NCBI GenBank assembly: GCA_964017195.1
Contig: OZ024896.1
Span: forward strand, 35,076,807-35,140,806
DNA from: Siderastrea radians
Lineage: Eukaryota > Cnidaria > Anthozoa > Scleractinia > Rhizangiidae
DNA length: 64,000 nucleotides
Direction of reading: 5' to 3'
The translations under genes and the position numbers were made by a program. Positions 1-13,100 of this stretch are shown piece by piece; positions within the stretch are counted from its first letter, which is position 1; each line of letters starts with the position of its first letter. A model generated the notes under the pieces. That model saw nothing but the letters and a program-made list of their open reading frames with translations, was not told the DNA's origin and did not search any database.

Positions 1-1978
1 GTATACGAGTTGACAGGGCTTTAGATAAATCATTGAAAAGCAATCGCCAAACGACAGCGTTTTAACAAACACGTGGCCATTGCTTTTGAATGGTTTTGTC
101 TTAAAATAAGACTTGCAGTTACTACTCTCAAATTTTAAAATGCTACAGATGGGTTATACTAGAAGAGGGGCCAAAGAAGTGATTGACAAGAAGTGTAAGG
201 GATTTTATTAGCGCAGGAAAAGAAAAAACGAAGCGGAGGCGGATCCTTTGTTGAATAACCACAGGTTACTAACTAATACAACTTTTCATGAACAGGGAGC
301 CCTGGTTATAACGGAGGCGTAAGGCAATGCAATTTTACACAATAACTGAATTGTCATCGTATCAACATTAGAACAAAAAAAAAAAAAGAAAAAGAAACAA
401 CAGATGGGTAAATAAAAAGAGCCTGAACAAATAAACGATTGAATTGAAAAAGAAAAGGAATTTAAAAGCTCGCAAGCCGGCAAAATACAACGAGGTAATC
501 TCAGGTTTGCTGTCTGAAAACTAGGTTGGAAAAATTCCTTTCTAAGACCAAAAGTGAGACATACCCAATCGTACAGCTTCAAATCTTTTGGTTATTCTGC
601 TTGTGAGATTGGCAAATTTCTTCACGATGAACACAAAATAGATCGCGTGAAAATTTACTAGACGCACAAATATACTCCGTATTTGAAACTGCCACGTGAA
701 TATAGCCTTAGAACCACAAGGGGTCACCAAAATTTGGCCGGAGGTTGTTTTGGTAAGAAAATCACCGCATGCGCTTTTGCTTGAGACAAAATCATGATAA
801 AGGAGTGGAGTCATTACCGCCAAGCGTGGATAAACGCGTGCGAGAAAGTCATGATTGATTTTGGTTTACATCTGATTGGTTGAGAAAGTAGTGCGAGTAA
901 TTTTAACCAATCATAGCACGTAGTAAAGCAGAACCAAAGCGAACGCGAATTACTTTCGGCAAAATTGAAAACTACTCTTTTCTCCTCTGTTCTGATGACA
1001 AAAATAAATAAATAAATAAATAAATAAATGAATCACTTTACTTAGGTGTCAATGGTATTCAGCTCATAATGCTAATTGGGGACACCTCAAGATCGAATTG
1101 GGATTTGGATGTGTTGGTTTTTTAAAAGAGGGGAAAATTGGAGTACACGGAGAAAAACCTCTCAGAGCAAAGATGAGAACCAACAACAAACTCAACCCAC
1201 ATATGACGCCGGGACCGGCGTCGACTGAACCAACCTCTTTAATACGCGTCCATATTTTTATGAGTCCTTGGTGGCCAGACTAAATAGGTCCCACTGTGCT
1301 AAAACAGCAATTTTTCCCTTCTCTTTCTCATAGTCTGAACATAAACATCCACGGCTTTCGGACGCACCCTCTTCCTAACTCTATTTCTTAACAGAAAGTG
1401 CAAAACGCCTTCTTTTTTAAGAGAACATCCCCAATATCGAACATTCCGTCTAGCCTGAGATCTTGGGCTTTCTGTTAATTCGATCGAAGCCGTCCTTTAC
1501 CGTTATTAGACACAAGCCCTTCTACCTTCTGGTAATCCTGAAGATCCTTAATATGCACCAACTGTAACTTAGCCTGGGACTAAGCGAGGAACATTACTAG
1601 CTGCTTTGAGTTTATCTGTGCATTTTTAATTCGAGTGCTTTCTATAACTTGGGCACGCAGTTTGGTTAAGTTATTGGCGTATTCTGTTTGGGCGGGAGCC
1701 CATTGTTTTGGTATCCCTAGCTGTACTTAAATACTTATGGTCAATTATTATGCCATCAATTATTTTTTTCTCTAACAAATAAATAAAAATAAGTATATCA
1801 CACTAAAAGGAATTCCCACTCCCTCCTCAGCTGGGGGGGGGGAGGGGAGGGACAGAAAGATATATGCGAGCTTGATGGCCCTTTTAGCTGGGATTTGAAG
1901 GAAAATAACTCTGAAAACATGAACTCACTCACCAACTGACTTCAAACTGATTTGAAAGTTTAGAGAACTGAATCCTAC
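1..1978. other. CWC27 intron/3' flank, no coding exon recognised
   Basis: This left edge lies downstream of the last CWC27 exon seen (1979-2067, minus), so it is most likely intron. I found no match to the conserved C-terminal part of CWC27 here on the minus strand. It contains an (AAAT)n run near 1002-1030, a SINE fragment at 1116-1232, a poly-G/GGGGAGG stretch near 1832-1850, and a region at about 840-980 with AACCAATCA-type MITE-like sequence. The remaining CWC27 exons are expected left of position 1. Confidence 0.5.
1116..1232 (-). repeat. tRNA-derived SINE fragment
   Basis: On the minus strand this reads as the body of a SINE also present at 53046-53260: a GGCGTCATATGTGGGTTGA-type block, then a TTGTTGTTGGTTCTCATC block, then a pyrimidine-rich CTCCGTG tail. 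Here the tRNA-like head is missing or too diverged to recognise. Both copies sit in introns. Confidence 0.6.
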
Positions 1979-3969
1979 CTAAGTGCTTTTTTTCTTCCTC
2001 GTCCTTCTTCTTTCTTTTTGATTCAACCATCTCTCGCTTTAGACGTTGATATTCGGCTTCGTGTTTGCTGTAAGGATAAAAGTTACCCTGTAGTTGGTTT
2101 GAAATTTTCTGGCAGGAGCGTACTAGTTTATTCTATCACTAACTTCTAAAGAGTCTTTTCCTCTCCTCCTTCCTGGTAACAAAAAAGTTAAGACTGAAAA
2201 ACGAACAGCCTGAGTAAGTCAGACTAGGGACTGATCAGCTGACTGACTGACTGACTGACTGACTGACTGACTGACTGACTGACTGACTGACTGACTGACT
2301 GACTGACTGAATGAATGAATGAATGAATGAATGAATGAATGAATGAATGAATGAATGAATGAATGAATGACCGACTGACTAGCTGACTGACTGACTGACT
2401 GACTAGCTGACTGACTGACTGACTGACTGACCGACCAACTGTCTGTCTGTCTCTCCCTCTGAATGAGTGATGACTGGAGAAAAATAAAGATCGGCGAATG
2501 AACAACCTGTGCTAGACTTAGGGTTTATACACTGACTAGGGTATGAATGACTGACAGACTGACTAACCCCTGACTAATTGAGAAAAAAGTTTATTGAGCA
2601 ATTACAAACTGAGTGATATAACACCAATCTGATCAACAAAATATCTGGTCTCACAATACTTTTTATGCCTTTGTTGTTGTACAAACCTTTTTGCAGATAC
2701 ATCCTTTGCTGCTTTTCCATCAACATCACCTTTTCCATTGTCTTCTGTTTTTCTTTTCAATTTACTTCGCACTTGATCTCGTATGTTTGAGTCTGAATCT
2801 TTATCTTCAGCACTCTATAAAAGCAGGCAATTACAACATCTTAAAAACTTCTGACTTCTTTGAATATTTCACTGTCAATTTTGGTTGCATATCGAATCCC
2901 CAGGCCTGAATGAGCAATAATTGTGGCTTACCTCCCTCACCCCAAACCCCTCGCAAAGGACCAAGGAAGCGGCTACATACTTAGGTGTTTTTAAGAGGTC
3001 CTTTAACCCTTGAAGCCCCAAGAGTGACAAGCATCTAATTTCTCCTTACAATATCACTGGTTGATCAAATATACGGGTCATGAGAATAAAGGAAATGATC
3101 ACCAGACATGAAATGTGTCGATGTTTAATCAAATTCTCTCAACTAGTAACATAAGAAATATATGGAGAACAGTGAGGAGAATATGCATGTGGATATTGGG
3201 ACTTAAACGGTTAACCCTTTGCAGGGGGAGTGTACTATGGCATTTAAAAGCTAGGCTTAGTCTGACTAGTACTCTATACTTGATACTAACCTTCCCATAT
3301 TACAGAAAAGAAATAATGAACTGTTCACACAATTATTAGTTATCATTTTCCCTTGAATATGGATTTTGGGGGTTAATTTGGGCCTTAAAATGGATTCTAA
3401 ATTGAAGGGAGTACTGGAACACCCCCTCCGTAAACCTTTTTAGCCCCAATAGTGATGAGGATCTAATTTCTCTTTACAAAATCAAAGCTTGACCAAACTA
3501 ACAGGTCACGAGAATAGAGGAATTGAAGATGAAATGTTTAATGTTTAAGCAAATTCTCCCCACAAGAAACAAAACAAATATATGGAAAACTATGAGGACT
3601 TGAAAAGTTTTCTTTTTACGCAAGCGTACAAACATATTATATAGTTATTAAATTTTTAGATGAAATCCATGTAAATTTTTAGTTAATCCTATTTTTACTT
3701 AAATTATGAATATCATGTAAAGCGCATTAGAATATTTTTATTAATTATAGCGCTATATAAGTTTATTAAATTATTATTATTATTATAGGACAAGATGAGT
3801 GTTGATATTAGGGTTTAAAGCATTACGGTTTGCAAGTCATGTCCTGAGATTGAACTGTATGTTATAAAGTTGGACACTCTCTCCCCTCCACTCCCCTCCC
3901 CTCCCCCATGAGTACCTTTTCATCACTGTCATCATCTGAGTCAGCTGGCTCGGATTGCTTCTTATTCTC
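1979..3969 (-). CDS. CWC27: CWC27, exons 10-12 (3' block, partial gene)
   Basis: This is the continuation of the spliceosome-associated cyclophilin-like protein CWC27 after a 31.3-kb intron. Exon 10 is 3969-3916, exon 11 is 2814-2687 and exon 12 is 2067-1979. All have GT-AG borders, and phases match the upstream block (exon 9 ends in phase 0, exon 10 starts in phase 0). They encode residues about 252-341: an acidic ENKK...DSDDDSDEK stretch, then SNIRDQVRSKLKRK, which corresponds to the human NLMRERIAKKLKKD region, then a charged helix (EYQRLKREMVESKRKK) matching the human lysine-rich coiled coil. This tail is the low-complexity part through which the family contacts other spliceosome proteins. 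The C-terminal ~130 residues of the family are not in the window. Confidence 0.82.
2237..2440. repeat. Compound (GACT)n / (GAAT)n microsatellite
   Basis: Roughly 200 bp alternates between long GACT runs and a block of GAAT repeats near 2310-2370, with interruptions CCGACT and AGCTGACT. It lies in the CWC27 intron between exons 11 and 12. The minus-strand open frame across it (SVSQSVSQ, FIHSFIHS) is a consequence of the 4-bp period and not a gene. Confidence 0.9.
3002..3217. repeat. ~210-bp MITE (TTAACCCTTTAAGCCCC family)
   Basis: One full copy of a dispersed element whose ends are inverted (TTAACCCTTGAAGCCCC at one end, GGGACTTAAACGGTTAA at the other). Its interior carries TAGATGCTTGTCACTCTTGG, GTCATTTCCTTTATTCTCAT and TCTCCTCACTG-type blocks in fixed order. 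Other copies or pieces are at 3436-3610, 5560-5670, about 16330-16461 plus 19829-19900 (split by a transposon), 48190-48320, 54838-55044, 57324-57539 and 58518-58728. It has no coding capacity. Confidence 0.8.
3640..3788 (+). repeat. LINE 3' tail ending in (TTA)n
   Basis: AT-rich sequence ending in AGCGCTATATAAG followed by TTATTATTATTAT, the characteristic 3' end of CR1/L2-type non-LTR retrotransposons. Similar tails end near 31960 and at 61640-61712. There is no reverse transcriptase sequence here, so this is a 5'-truncated insertion. Confidence 0.55.
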
Positions 3970-5203
3970 CTGAAAAAGAACATTAATTTTTTTTAACACC
4001 TCAATCTGCAACGTCTTTCTAGGGACCAGTAATTAAAATCAACTCCTTTTACCAGAAATCAGTATAATTTATATCGTTTGAACATGAACTATGGTTTGAA
4101 TAACCACGCCTGAAAAAGCCCACAAAATGAGAATTGAGGTGAGAAAATTCTGAGACCTTTCATTATGGGTCACCTAGTCTCGATTTCTCAGTTGAATTGG
4201 CAAGTTCATTGCAGTTCATGTTCTATCAGATATGGCATATATAGCTATTTTTAGGTGAGAAATAAGACCCTTCCTTAATTTAGGGGTGGTATGCTCACCC
4301 TTTCTCACCACATACTAAATCCAGGAACATGAAAAAACCTGAAACACCTTAATTAATACCAGCTACATGCTAACAGCAAATTGCCATGTTCTCTGCTGAC
4401 CCGGGTACTGCACAACCCTTTCACCAATGAAAGCCAATACACAGGGAAAGGAGGCAGGCAATACTCCTCCTGACTGGGAAACAAGGCCATGGAGTGTGAG
4501 GGAGAGTGGGCGGGGGGGGGGGGGGGGAGGGGGAGGGATTGTTATATTAGATGAACCATTTTGAAAGAGAGTATCAAGTTATATTTTGATGTTTTGGTCT
4601 GGGATGAGGTGAGGGTAATTGCTCCTTTGTCTGAAAAAGGATAGCGATTTTGAGGTTACATTAGGGTTTCCAGTTCTAGGGGGCACAAGTACCCCTAAAA
4701 AAATTAATTCCAAGGTGTACCCCTCCCAACACCAAAGGTGCATACATCAGTTGCTAGAGTGGCCAGAGAAAATAATGAAGGTGACTTAGATGCTTAATAA
4801 GTTGTAAGAAGGAAAAATAAAAATCAAATGTTTTTATGGCACATTTTAAAACTGCCCATTTACTTTTCAAAACACCCAGCATGTTAGCTACTTACTCTTA
4901 CCACTTCTACCTGCACCCCCGTCCTAACCCTTAGGCACTTAAAACCCAGTCTCTGCAGTAATGTAGTGACAAGGAACATTACCATCCCCCCCCCCCCCCC
5001 CACTGCCCTTCCCACTCCTGAATGGGCTGCTAGTCCATTGCAGGGGTCAGGACCCCGCGCATAAATTTAATGAGTGAAATATAAAAAATATCATAATTTA
5101 TGTGAACTGCAGAACAAAACTTTAACACATGGAATATCCTCACAGTTATGTGTGCAACCTGTTAGCAGTTGCAAAAAGAAAGCCTGAAAAAGATCAGTCT
5201 GAA

Positions 5204-5363
5204 TGGGTTTGAACCCATGAACCCTGCAATTACTGGTGCAGCGCTCTACCAACTGAACTATCAAGCCAACTAAGAGACAGCTCCCAGATGGCTTGTCAGC
5301 TCACTTGGCACAGCACTGCACCAGAAATATCAGGGTTATCGGTACGAATCCTGTTCAAGCCTC
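5204..5363. repeat. Head-to-head pair of tRNA-like sequences
   Basis: The minus strand at 5275-5204 reads as a tRNA-like sequence (GGCTTGATAGTTCAGTTGG at the 5' end, GGTTCAAACCC B-box). The plus strand at 5291-5363 reads as a second, related one (GGCTTGTCAGCTCACTTGG, GGTACGAATCC, acceptor arm CAAGCC, followed by a T-run). Both have a loop with AGT at the anticodon position but a C where tRNAs have U33, so functional tRNA genes are unlikely. A degraded version of the pair is at 10974-11090 in the duplicated unit. This is most likely a tRNA-derived SINE foldback. Confidence 0.6.
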
Positions 5364-6757
5364 ATTTTTTTTCTGTCTTTCATTTTACAGCTGCTTAAGT
5401 TACAAGCAGGTATAGATGATGCCAAGTCATGTATCACAGCACTCATCCGTTTTCACCATGAAGCAAACATTTTGTCCAAAAACATGACAAAGCAATTCAG
5501 CTGAAAAATTTGATAAAACAATTATTCAACTTGCACTTGTTGGATATGAGGTGATCATAACCAATCAGTTATTTAATACCCATATCCAGATTCTCCCAAC
5601 TAGTGCCATAAGAGATATATAGAAAACAGTAAGGAGAATATGCATATTGAAATTGGGGCCTAATTAACCCGATACCAGTCATATCCTCTGGTCAGGAGCA
5701 AACCATCAGAAGAGATGGCTAAAATTCAGGCCAAAATGTCAGGCTAATGCAACAACTCTTTATAAGGAAATTGCAGCAAAGGCTGGCTGGCATTAATAAT
5801 TATTATAGCTATTTAGTGAAGCCTGGTTTTCATTCAGAATGCAAGTGATCAAAATGGCTGGAAATTGAGCCTTGTGCTCAGTTTCTGCAACATTACTTAA
5901 GAAATTCTCCTAATTTGTAAGTGCAATTTCTCATTCGGTGAGTGGCTAGCTGCATTTTCACAGATGATTTCCATAGTTCATACAACTGTTCAAAGCAGTC
6001 TTGTGGGAGAAATACAAGATCAAAACAGAACTATCCTTGCTAAATTTAAATATTCTTCTTTATTTACAAACAGGGATATCTTATAGCAGCTGACTAATGG
6101 AAAAGAAGAGTATTTGAGTTAAAAATAACTCATCAAAGCTTTGATAACTGTGATCAAAAGTGACTTTTAAGGAAATAAAATAACTAACAATAATTAATTA
6201 AAAGGTTTGAGAAGAATACAGAACTAAGAGTTAATTACACTATTTGAAAACAAGTACTACAGCAAATAACTATACAGTAATTCAATAGAATGTTACTCTA
6301 AGAATTTTGAATTTTCTGTATATCCCTTTGCAAAGATATTACAAACTGTGACCTCAAAGTGTTGTCTTATCTAATAAATTTCTTGACTGAAACTCTGATT
6401 TTAAAAGCTGAAAAACCTACTGCACCTACTGCAAGCTAGTAAATTTAAGATTTTAAGGCCAAATTTCTATTTATCTCAGTTTCTTTCACCAGGCCCTTCA
6501 AACGTAAAGCCGTTGGTTAGGAAATTAATACCAAAAGAGAAGAAAATCAATAACCAAGAGATTTTTATCACCTTGGCGTCGGGTACATTAATTACCATCA
6601 TACACTTGTGTCATTACAAATAAAGTTCTTAAGTAAACACTATCGAATTTCCATTCTATGAAATGAAAATTTTTGCATCTTTAATTTTCACAGGCCATTA
6701 GGACATAAAAAGACAAAAATGCTTGTTAAACCTGAACCTACAATAATTATTCTGTCC

Positions 6758-9165
6758 TCACTGACCACAACATTTGCAGGTAGAGCAGTGACCTGAGGGT
6801 AAAATGTTTACACGGTCCTCTGACCACTTAACTACCTCTTCCAACTCCTGTTTGTTCTCTCCCTTTTTCTTTCTGATAGTTTCTTTGATGAACTCAATCC
6901 CATATTGCCCTGGTAATGCGTTACTTAAATTAAACTGAGAGTGGGTTTCCAGGGCATCATACAGTTTTAATGTCAGCAAAAACATTGGCGTCTGACAAGG
7001 GTCAGGTCCTGGATGATAAAAAATTGCATGCTCACGTGATGCACGTTCAACTGATGCACACTTTATAGCATCATCTGGAACACTGGGGATAGTACTTGTT
7101 TGCAATGATTCCCGAATTTTTTCAATCTTTGCTCTCTCCTCCAAAGTTAAAATCTCCTTAAAGTGCTTCTGCATTGCAACACCTACCACCTTTAGTTGAC
7201 AACTGACCCAACACAATATTGGTCCCCCAGAATTACCAGAGTTGAGTGAACAATTAAGTACTATCATTGTGTGACCTGAATATGTTTTCTTTGAATCGGA
7301 AACATGTCCATTCACAAAAAGAGCTCTTTCATCTGTATGACTCATGGGATAACCAAAAGAGAAAATTTGCATCCCTGGTAACAGTGGTTGGTTAGACAAC
7401 TGCACTGGGAAAATTCCATTTTGCTTCAAGTTTAGCTTTTGGCAATAGAGAAGTGCTAAATCTTTACCTGCATCATAGTGAATGATCACACAAGGAAGCT
7501 TGCCAATAGCTTCATTGGAAATACAAATTTCCTTAGTTTCATCACACAATGCATCTTCAATGACATGCTTATTGGTAATTATTAAGTGATCATGAACAAT
7601 AAACCCAGAACCATGTTCAATTTCAACTTTCTTCGTGGCTTCAGCATACTCTCTTTCAATTTTGGCCCTTTGGTCATCAGCCAATCTATTCTTTCTTTTA
7701 GATTCAGGATCTTTCTCATCTAGGTACTTGTCACAAAGCTTTTTCTTATCAAAATGATCAATAGCATTTTTAATTTCAAAAATGCCATAAGTTTGTTGGG
7801 TCTTTGCTTTTTTAATTTTAAAAATTTCAACATCACAAGCTGCACTCCACGGTGTTTTCAGTATAGTGCCTGCAAAACAATCTCTCACTCAACGCTCTGC
7901 CTCATTCTTCGAATATCCATGTAGCCTGCTCACGGCTTTCTCATACTCTTTTGAGACAGCACCCTTCTCTTGTTCATGATGGGACTCTAAGGAGTAGATT
8001 GACATTCTCTGCACTGCTTTGTAAATGGCTAAGATATCATAAGTTTTGTTGCTGCATGGCTCGTTGGCATCATCCTCTTCAGTAGGAAATATCATCTTTT
8101 CCTTTGTCAAGGCATTCACAAAGCAATTTCTCACCCTCTTCTATGCCTCACCTTGAGAATACCTGCGTAACCCAGACTTAGCTTTTTCATATTCTTGCTT
8201 TACACCAAAATTGTTTGCATCAATTGACTTTCTCAGTTCATCTGATCCAGGTCCTTCATCCGCGTATTTTTCAAGAAGCTTTTTTCATCTAATTGTTGAA
8301 GTGCTTCATGGATATAAAAAATGTTATACATTTCACCAACATCACCATTGTTGCCTTTTCTAAATATGAGAACATCTACTGGTTCTATAGGATAACAATC
8401 TTTCACTCGTTGCTCTGCTTCATTCCGAGGATATTCTTTTGTCTCCTTGTCATTAGTGGCAATGGCATCTTTAAACTCTCTTTCAACATCATCCCTTTCT
8501 TGTTTTTTTGACAATGTGTTCCTTCCACCTTTGATATTGATCATCATCATCATAAGGCCAAGAAGAACATGAATCTAAAAAGTATTTTTTGTTATAATGA
8601 ACAACAGCATTATGAATATCAATAATGTTGTAAAGTACAATTGGATGCTTTGGTTTAAGCAGTCCCACATCCCCAGCAAAGCTCCCAGCAAAGGAATCAC
8701 ATACTCGGCGCTGTGCAACAAGCCAGGAATATTGGATCCGTGCATCTGGGTCAACAGTGGCCTCCTGGCATTCTCTTTCAACATCAGCTCTTCTCCTGTC
8801 AATCAACTCTTTCAATTCATCAGACCCGGGTCCTGGCTTTGGGTATTTTTCAACATAAGGCATTTTATCAAAGTTAACAAAGTTATTTCAATGATGTCGA
8901 ATATTTTCTCTCTGTCTGGTTTCCCGTATTCATCAAAATCAGTGGGAAGCACGAGATGGTGCAAGAGGTCGCGCTGCAACCATCCATCATGACTCCCGAC
9001 TATAAAATCTGGAGGCCAGCCTGCATAGCATTTCTCCAATCGATCCCAAGCTGTCTTCCAATGATATTTCGGTATGTTTTCCGGTCTTCCGTATATCTTG
9101 ACCTTTACACAAGCATCCAGAGCCTTTCTTCCCTCATCGCCTAGCAGATCACCGTTAGTGTACAT
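6758..9165 (-). pseudogene. Repeat-domain trypsin-like protease, copy A (decayed)
   Basis: This is a paralogue of the intact gene at 12553-15198. It begins at the same conserved start (ATG at 9165, LGDEGRKALDACVKVKIYG) but is broken. The frame is lost near 8870-8880 (an indel just before MPYVEKYPKPGPGSD), near 8510-8520 (poly-A run) and near 8282-8287 (A-run one base short of copy C). It also has in-frame stops TAG at 8143-8141 (where paralogues have the E of EAEKRVRDC) and TGA at 7891-7889 (CGA to TGA before VRDCFAG). The protease part downstream is open from 7888 to 6758 and keeps the catalytic His of TNKHVI, the Asp of KDLALLYC and the Ser of GNSGGP, but has no ATG of its own. The frameshifts sit mostly in homopolymers and could be sequencing errors; the two nonsense codons are harder to explain that way. 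It lies on the CWC27 strand within CWC27 intron 9. Confidence 0.85.
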
Positions 9166-10112
9166 GACTGTATATTGCGGTGTTTATGCCTTATGCTTAT
9201 GTTTACATTGATTCTACGTTTGTACAGTCCGACCTTTCACTGCAGCAAGTGTGGCTGAAAATGTCTCTGATCACTATGACCTGTGTTTTACGAACCATAC
9301 CATCACTGAAAGAAGAAAAAAACCACAACCCTCGCATCTTCTTCCTCTCAAACTCGAAAATCACATATGGTGCAATAGCCAGGTAACCAGGCCAATAAAC
9401 ACGGTCTCCGGGAAAGAGAGTGCACTTCCGGGTTTGCAACCCTTCCAACATGATTCGCCCCCCCAAATGTTAAAATATGCTTCTCTGGGGTAAGACGGCG
9501 CTTGAAAAACTTCAGGAAAGTTCTCACAAACTTCGTGATAGAATGACATCAACTGCAAGCATAGGTGAAGTAAACAAACATTTCTTGAAAGTTGGCTCTA
9601 CTAAACAAAGCACTGAAATTCCGGGCACTTTAACACACGTTTTATTTGTTTCGCTCAACCTTTTTTAATTTAAAAATTGAGGATTTTAACACCATGGCGC
9701 CGTCTCATGTTCAAGTTTAGCAGAAATTAATTTTAACATTAAAACATCTTGCAAGGACCCAGTAAAGTCAATTCCTTTTAGTTTACATTATACCAGACAT
9801 CAATAAGGTGTGAGCATCAACCACACTTAAAACGGTTCATGAGACATTAGCACTGAGGTAAGAACTAGGAGCTTTCATAAACTAGCGGTTGAATGTTCAC
9901 AAGTGAATCAAATTATATATTAAAAACACAGAAGAATCTGGAACACCCTTAAAATATAAATGCTAACAGTGGACACCTAGGTAGTCTGCTACACCTGATA
10001 GTGCACCACCCTTTCAACAATGAAAGATGATACAAATGAAACCCAGCAAAACCATGTGGGTTGCTTTAATCCTTCTCCTCCTGACTGAAGTGTGGAGGAG
10101 AAAAGGGCTACG

Positions 10113-13100
10113 TTAGGGTTCCCAGTTCTAGGGTGCACAAATACCCCTATTAAAATTATAATTCCAAAGCATACCTCCCCCCCCCCCACCAAACCCAAGC
10201 GTATGTGCATTTGTCGCTGGAATAGCCAGAGAGAATAATGCAGATACCTGACATGATACATCATAAGAAAGAAAATACATTTTTTATGGGACATTTTAAA
10301 ACCATCCATTTACTTTGCAATACGTCCAGCATGTTAACTATTGGACCACTAGCTGCCATTATGCCCACCCCACCCACAACCACAGGTGCTTAAAACCCAG
10401 TTTCTGTAGTGTGAAGTGACAAGGAGCATTGCTAACTCCCCCCCCCCCCCCCCCGCTGCTGAATGGGCTGCTGGTCCATTGCAGACTTCAGTACCCCCAG
10501 TATAAATTTTAGGAGTGAAATTATGTAAAATATCATATTTGCAACTACAGATGACGGATTTAACACAAGAAAGACCCTTAGATAGATAGATAGATAGATA
10601 GATAAACTTTATTAATGTGTCAAGGCCACATAGCCTGGGAAAATCCCATACTAATTTGGGGACACAGTTAATAGATATTAAAAATATGTAGAAAGACAAT
10701 TTATAATACTTAGAGCTATATAAAATGTTTATGATAATCAGATATTAAAAATATTTGTAAAGAGAATTTAAAATACTTAAAGCTATATAAAATAATGATG
10801 ATGAGTAGATATTAAAAATATGTAAAAAGAGAATTAAAAATACTTAACTGTATAAATACAACTTTCATGTCACGTCACATGTCACATGTCACATGTTTCA
10901 TGTCACATGTCACATGTATGTATACAACTTTTTAGCAGTTGCAAAACAAAAAACTGAAAAAAAAAAAAGAAGATTGAATGGGATTCACGCCCATGAAACT
11001 GCAATATCTTCTGCAGTGCTCTATCAACTAAGCTATCAAGTCAACTAAGAGATACAAGTAGCTCAAGGTGTAGGCTTGATGGCTTGCTGAGGAAAAAAAA
11101 TGATGACTATTTCAGCAACCTTGTGGAGGAAAAGAAAATCGCCACAGATACCACCATTGACAAATTTTGTCTTTATTTACAAGCAGGGATATAATACGGC
11201 AGCTGACAATTCCAATAGAATAGTAGTATTTCAGCAGATTAAAGTAATTCAACAAAGCCTTATTTGCTGCAACCAAATGCAATTTAATTACTATGTACAC
11301 TGATTAAAACAGTTGGAAAAAAAAATATGCATCTGCCAACTATAAGTAAGAAAATATACCCAAGACTTATAAAAACTATTTAAAAACAACTTATCTAGCC
11401 ACTTTGTATCATTCATTACATTACTCTAAGCTTCTTCCTTCGCATCCTCTTGCAAGGATACTTTAAACTGCTACTCCAAGACATCAGTTGTCTTGTCAAA
11501 TAAATTTACATGTATTATAACTATGAATTGAAGAGCTAAATGCACAATTCAACAAAGTAAAATATTTAACATGTTCATAATGCAAGGCTCGTTATAGCAA
11601 TTCACTGCAGTAAGCAGTCCATACATGATTTGCTGGCTATAATTTGTGCGTCATGATTCACCTATATCAGCATAAAAAAAATTCTACCATGAACAATTGG
11701 AGGGTTTAGGATAACACTATGCTAACTGAGATTTTTGGCATTTTTTTAATTTCCCTCATAAATTGCTGATTTCTTGCATACAGACTTATTTTCATGTGGT
11801 AAACATTGCTGTTTTTTTTCTTTTGCTGTTTTGCGCTTTAGTTTTCTAGAAAACACGGGCCAAAAAAACTTGTTGTCTTTTGTTCAAAACTAAAGACAAA
11901 AGAAACCAATTAACCGTTGTATCTGGAAAGATTCTTGAATCTCCCAGAAAAATGGAGTGAAATAAAAATACTGCTGAAATCGAAAAAAAAAATCGAAAAA
12001 GAATGAAAAGAAACAGTACCACATGCAACAACTGATCAACAGCTTTCACTTCAGTGCTCACACATTCTAATGATTTTATTCCTAGACTCTAAAATGACCA
12101 CAGACTACATGACTTAAGGTTTAACATGGCAAGGGTAATGCTTCCCTCAGTGTTTTTACTGTCAGATGGGCTACTGCCTGACCATAAAACTCATAGTCTG
12201 CACTCCTAAATGAATTTTCATTATTACTATATTAAGTTACCCTAATGCCTTACATTTTTTTGTGGTGTTGAGAATTCCCAAAATTAAGCAAAACTGGCCA
12301 TTTAAACTGCTCCAAAATGAATAGCTCTACTTCGGCAAACAGACCAGTTATCATGTAAGAAATGTCATTCCACAAAAGCAAATCTTTGTCTGATAGGTGT
12401 GAGGTACTGTGATTACCACCCTCCAGTTTTATCATGACAAGTAAGGTAGTAAACACTTCCGCATTTCCTTTCTGTGGAATAATTTTTGCGCCTTTAACTT
12501 TCACGATCCTTTAACCCACGAAAAACTCTACCCAACAATAATTATTTTGCCTTTATTGAACACAACATTCGGAGGCAGAGAGGTGACCAGAGGGCAAAAC
12601 ATTCACATGATCCTCAGACCACTTAACTACCTCTTCCAACTCCTCTTTGCCCTCTCCCTTGTCCTCTTTGATAGTTTCCTTGATGAACTCTATCACACAA
12701 TGCCCTGGTAATGCATTACTTAAATTAAACTGAGTGTGTTCTTCCAGTGCATAATACAGTTTTAATGTCAGCAAAAACATTGGCATATGGCAAGGGCCAG
12801 GATGGAATGATGCATACTTTATAGCATCGTCTGGAACACTAGAGATAGCATTGGTTTGCAATGATTCCTGAATTTTGTTAATTTTCCCCTGCTCCTCCGA
12901 AGTTAAAATCTCTTTAACGTGTTTCTGCATTGCAACACCTACTACTTTCAGTTGACCACTGACCCAACACAATATTGGGCCCCCAGAATTGCCAGAGTTG
13001 AGTGAACAATTAAGTACTGTCATTGAGGGACGTGCATATCTTTCCTTTGAACCAGAAACATGACCATTCACAAAAAGAGCTCTTTCATCTGTATGACTCA

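Larger units (their letters stand above)
4662..9400. repeat. Segmental duplication unit A (carries protease copy A)
   Basis: The stretch from the AGGGTTTCCAGTTCTAGGG block at 4662, through a C-run, an inverted tRNA-like pair and the TTTATTTACAAACAGGG block, to the protease gene reappears in the same order at 10113-15465 with diverged sequence. The gene and about 2 kb of its 3' flank were therefore duplicated together. The shared block upstream of the two genes is GGTGCAATAGCCA at about 9370 and 15439. Confidence 0.75.

Noticed and set aside
2224..2505. Serine/valine-rich repetitive frame on the minus strand
   Set aside because: Artefact of (GACT)n/(GAAT)n repeats.
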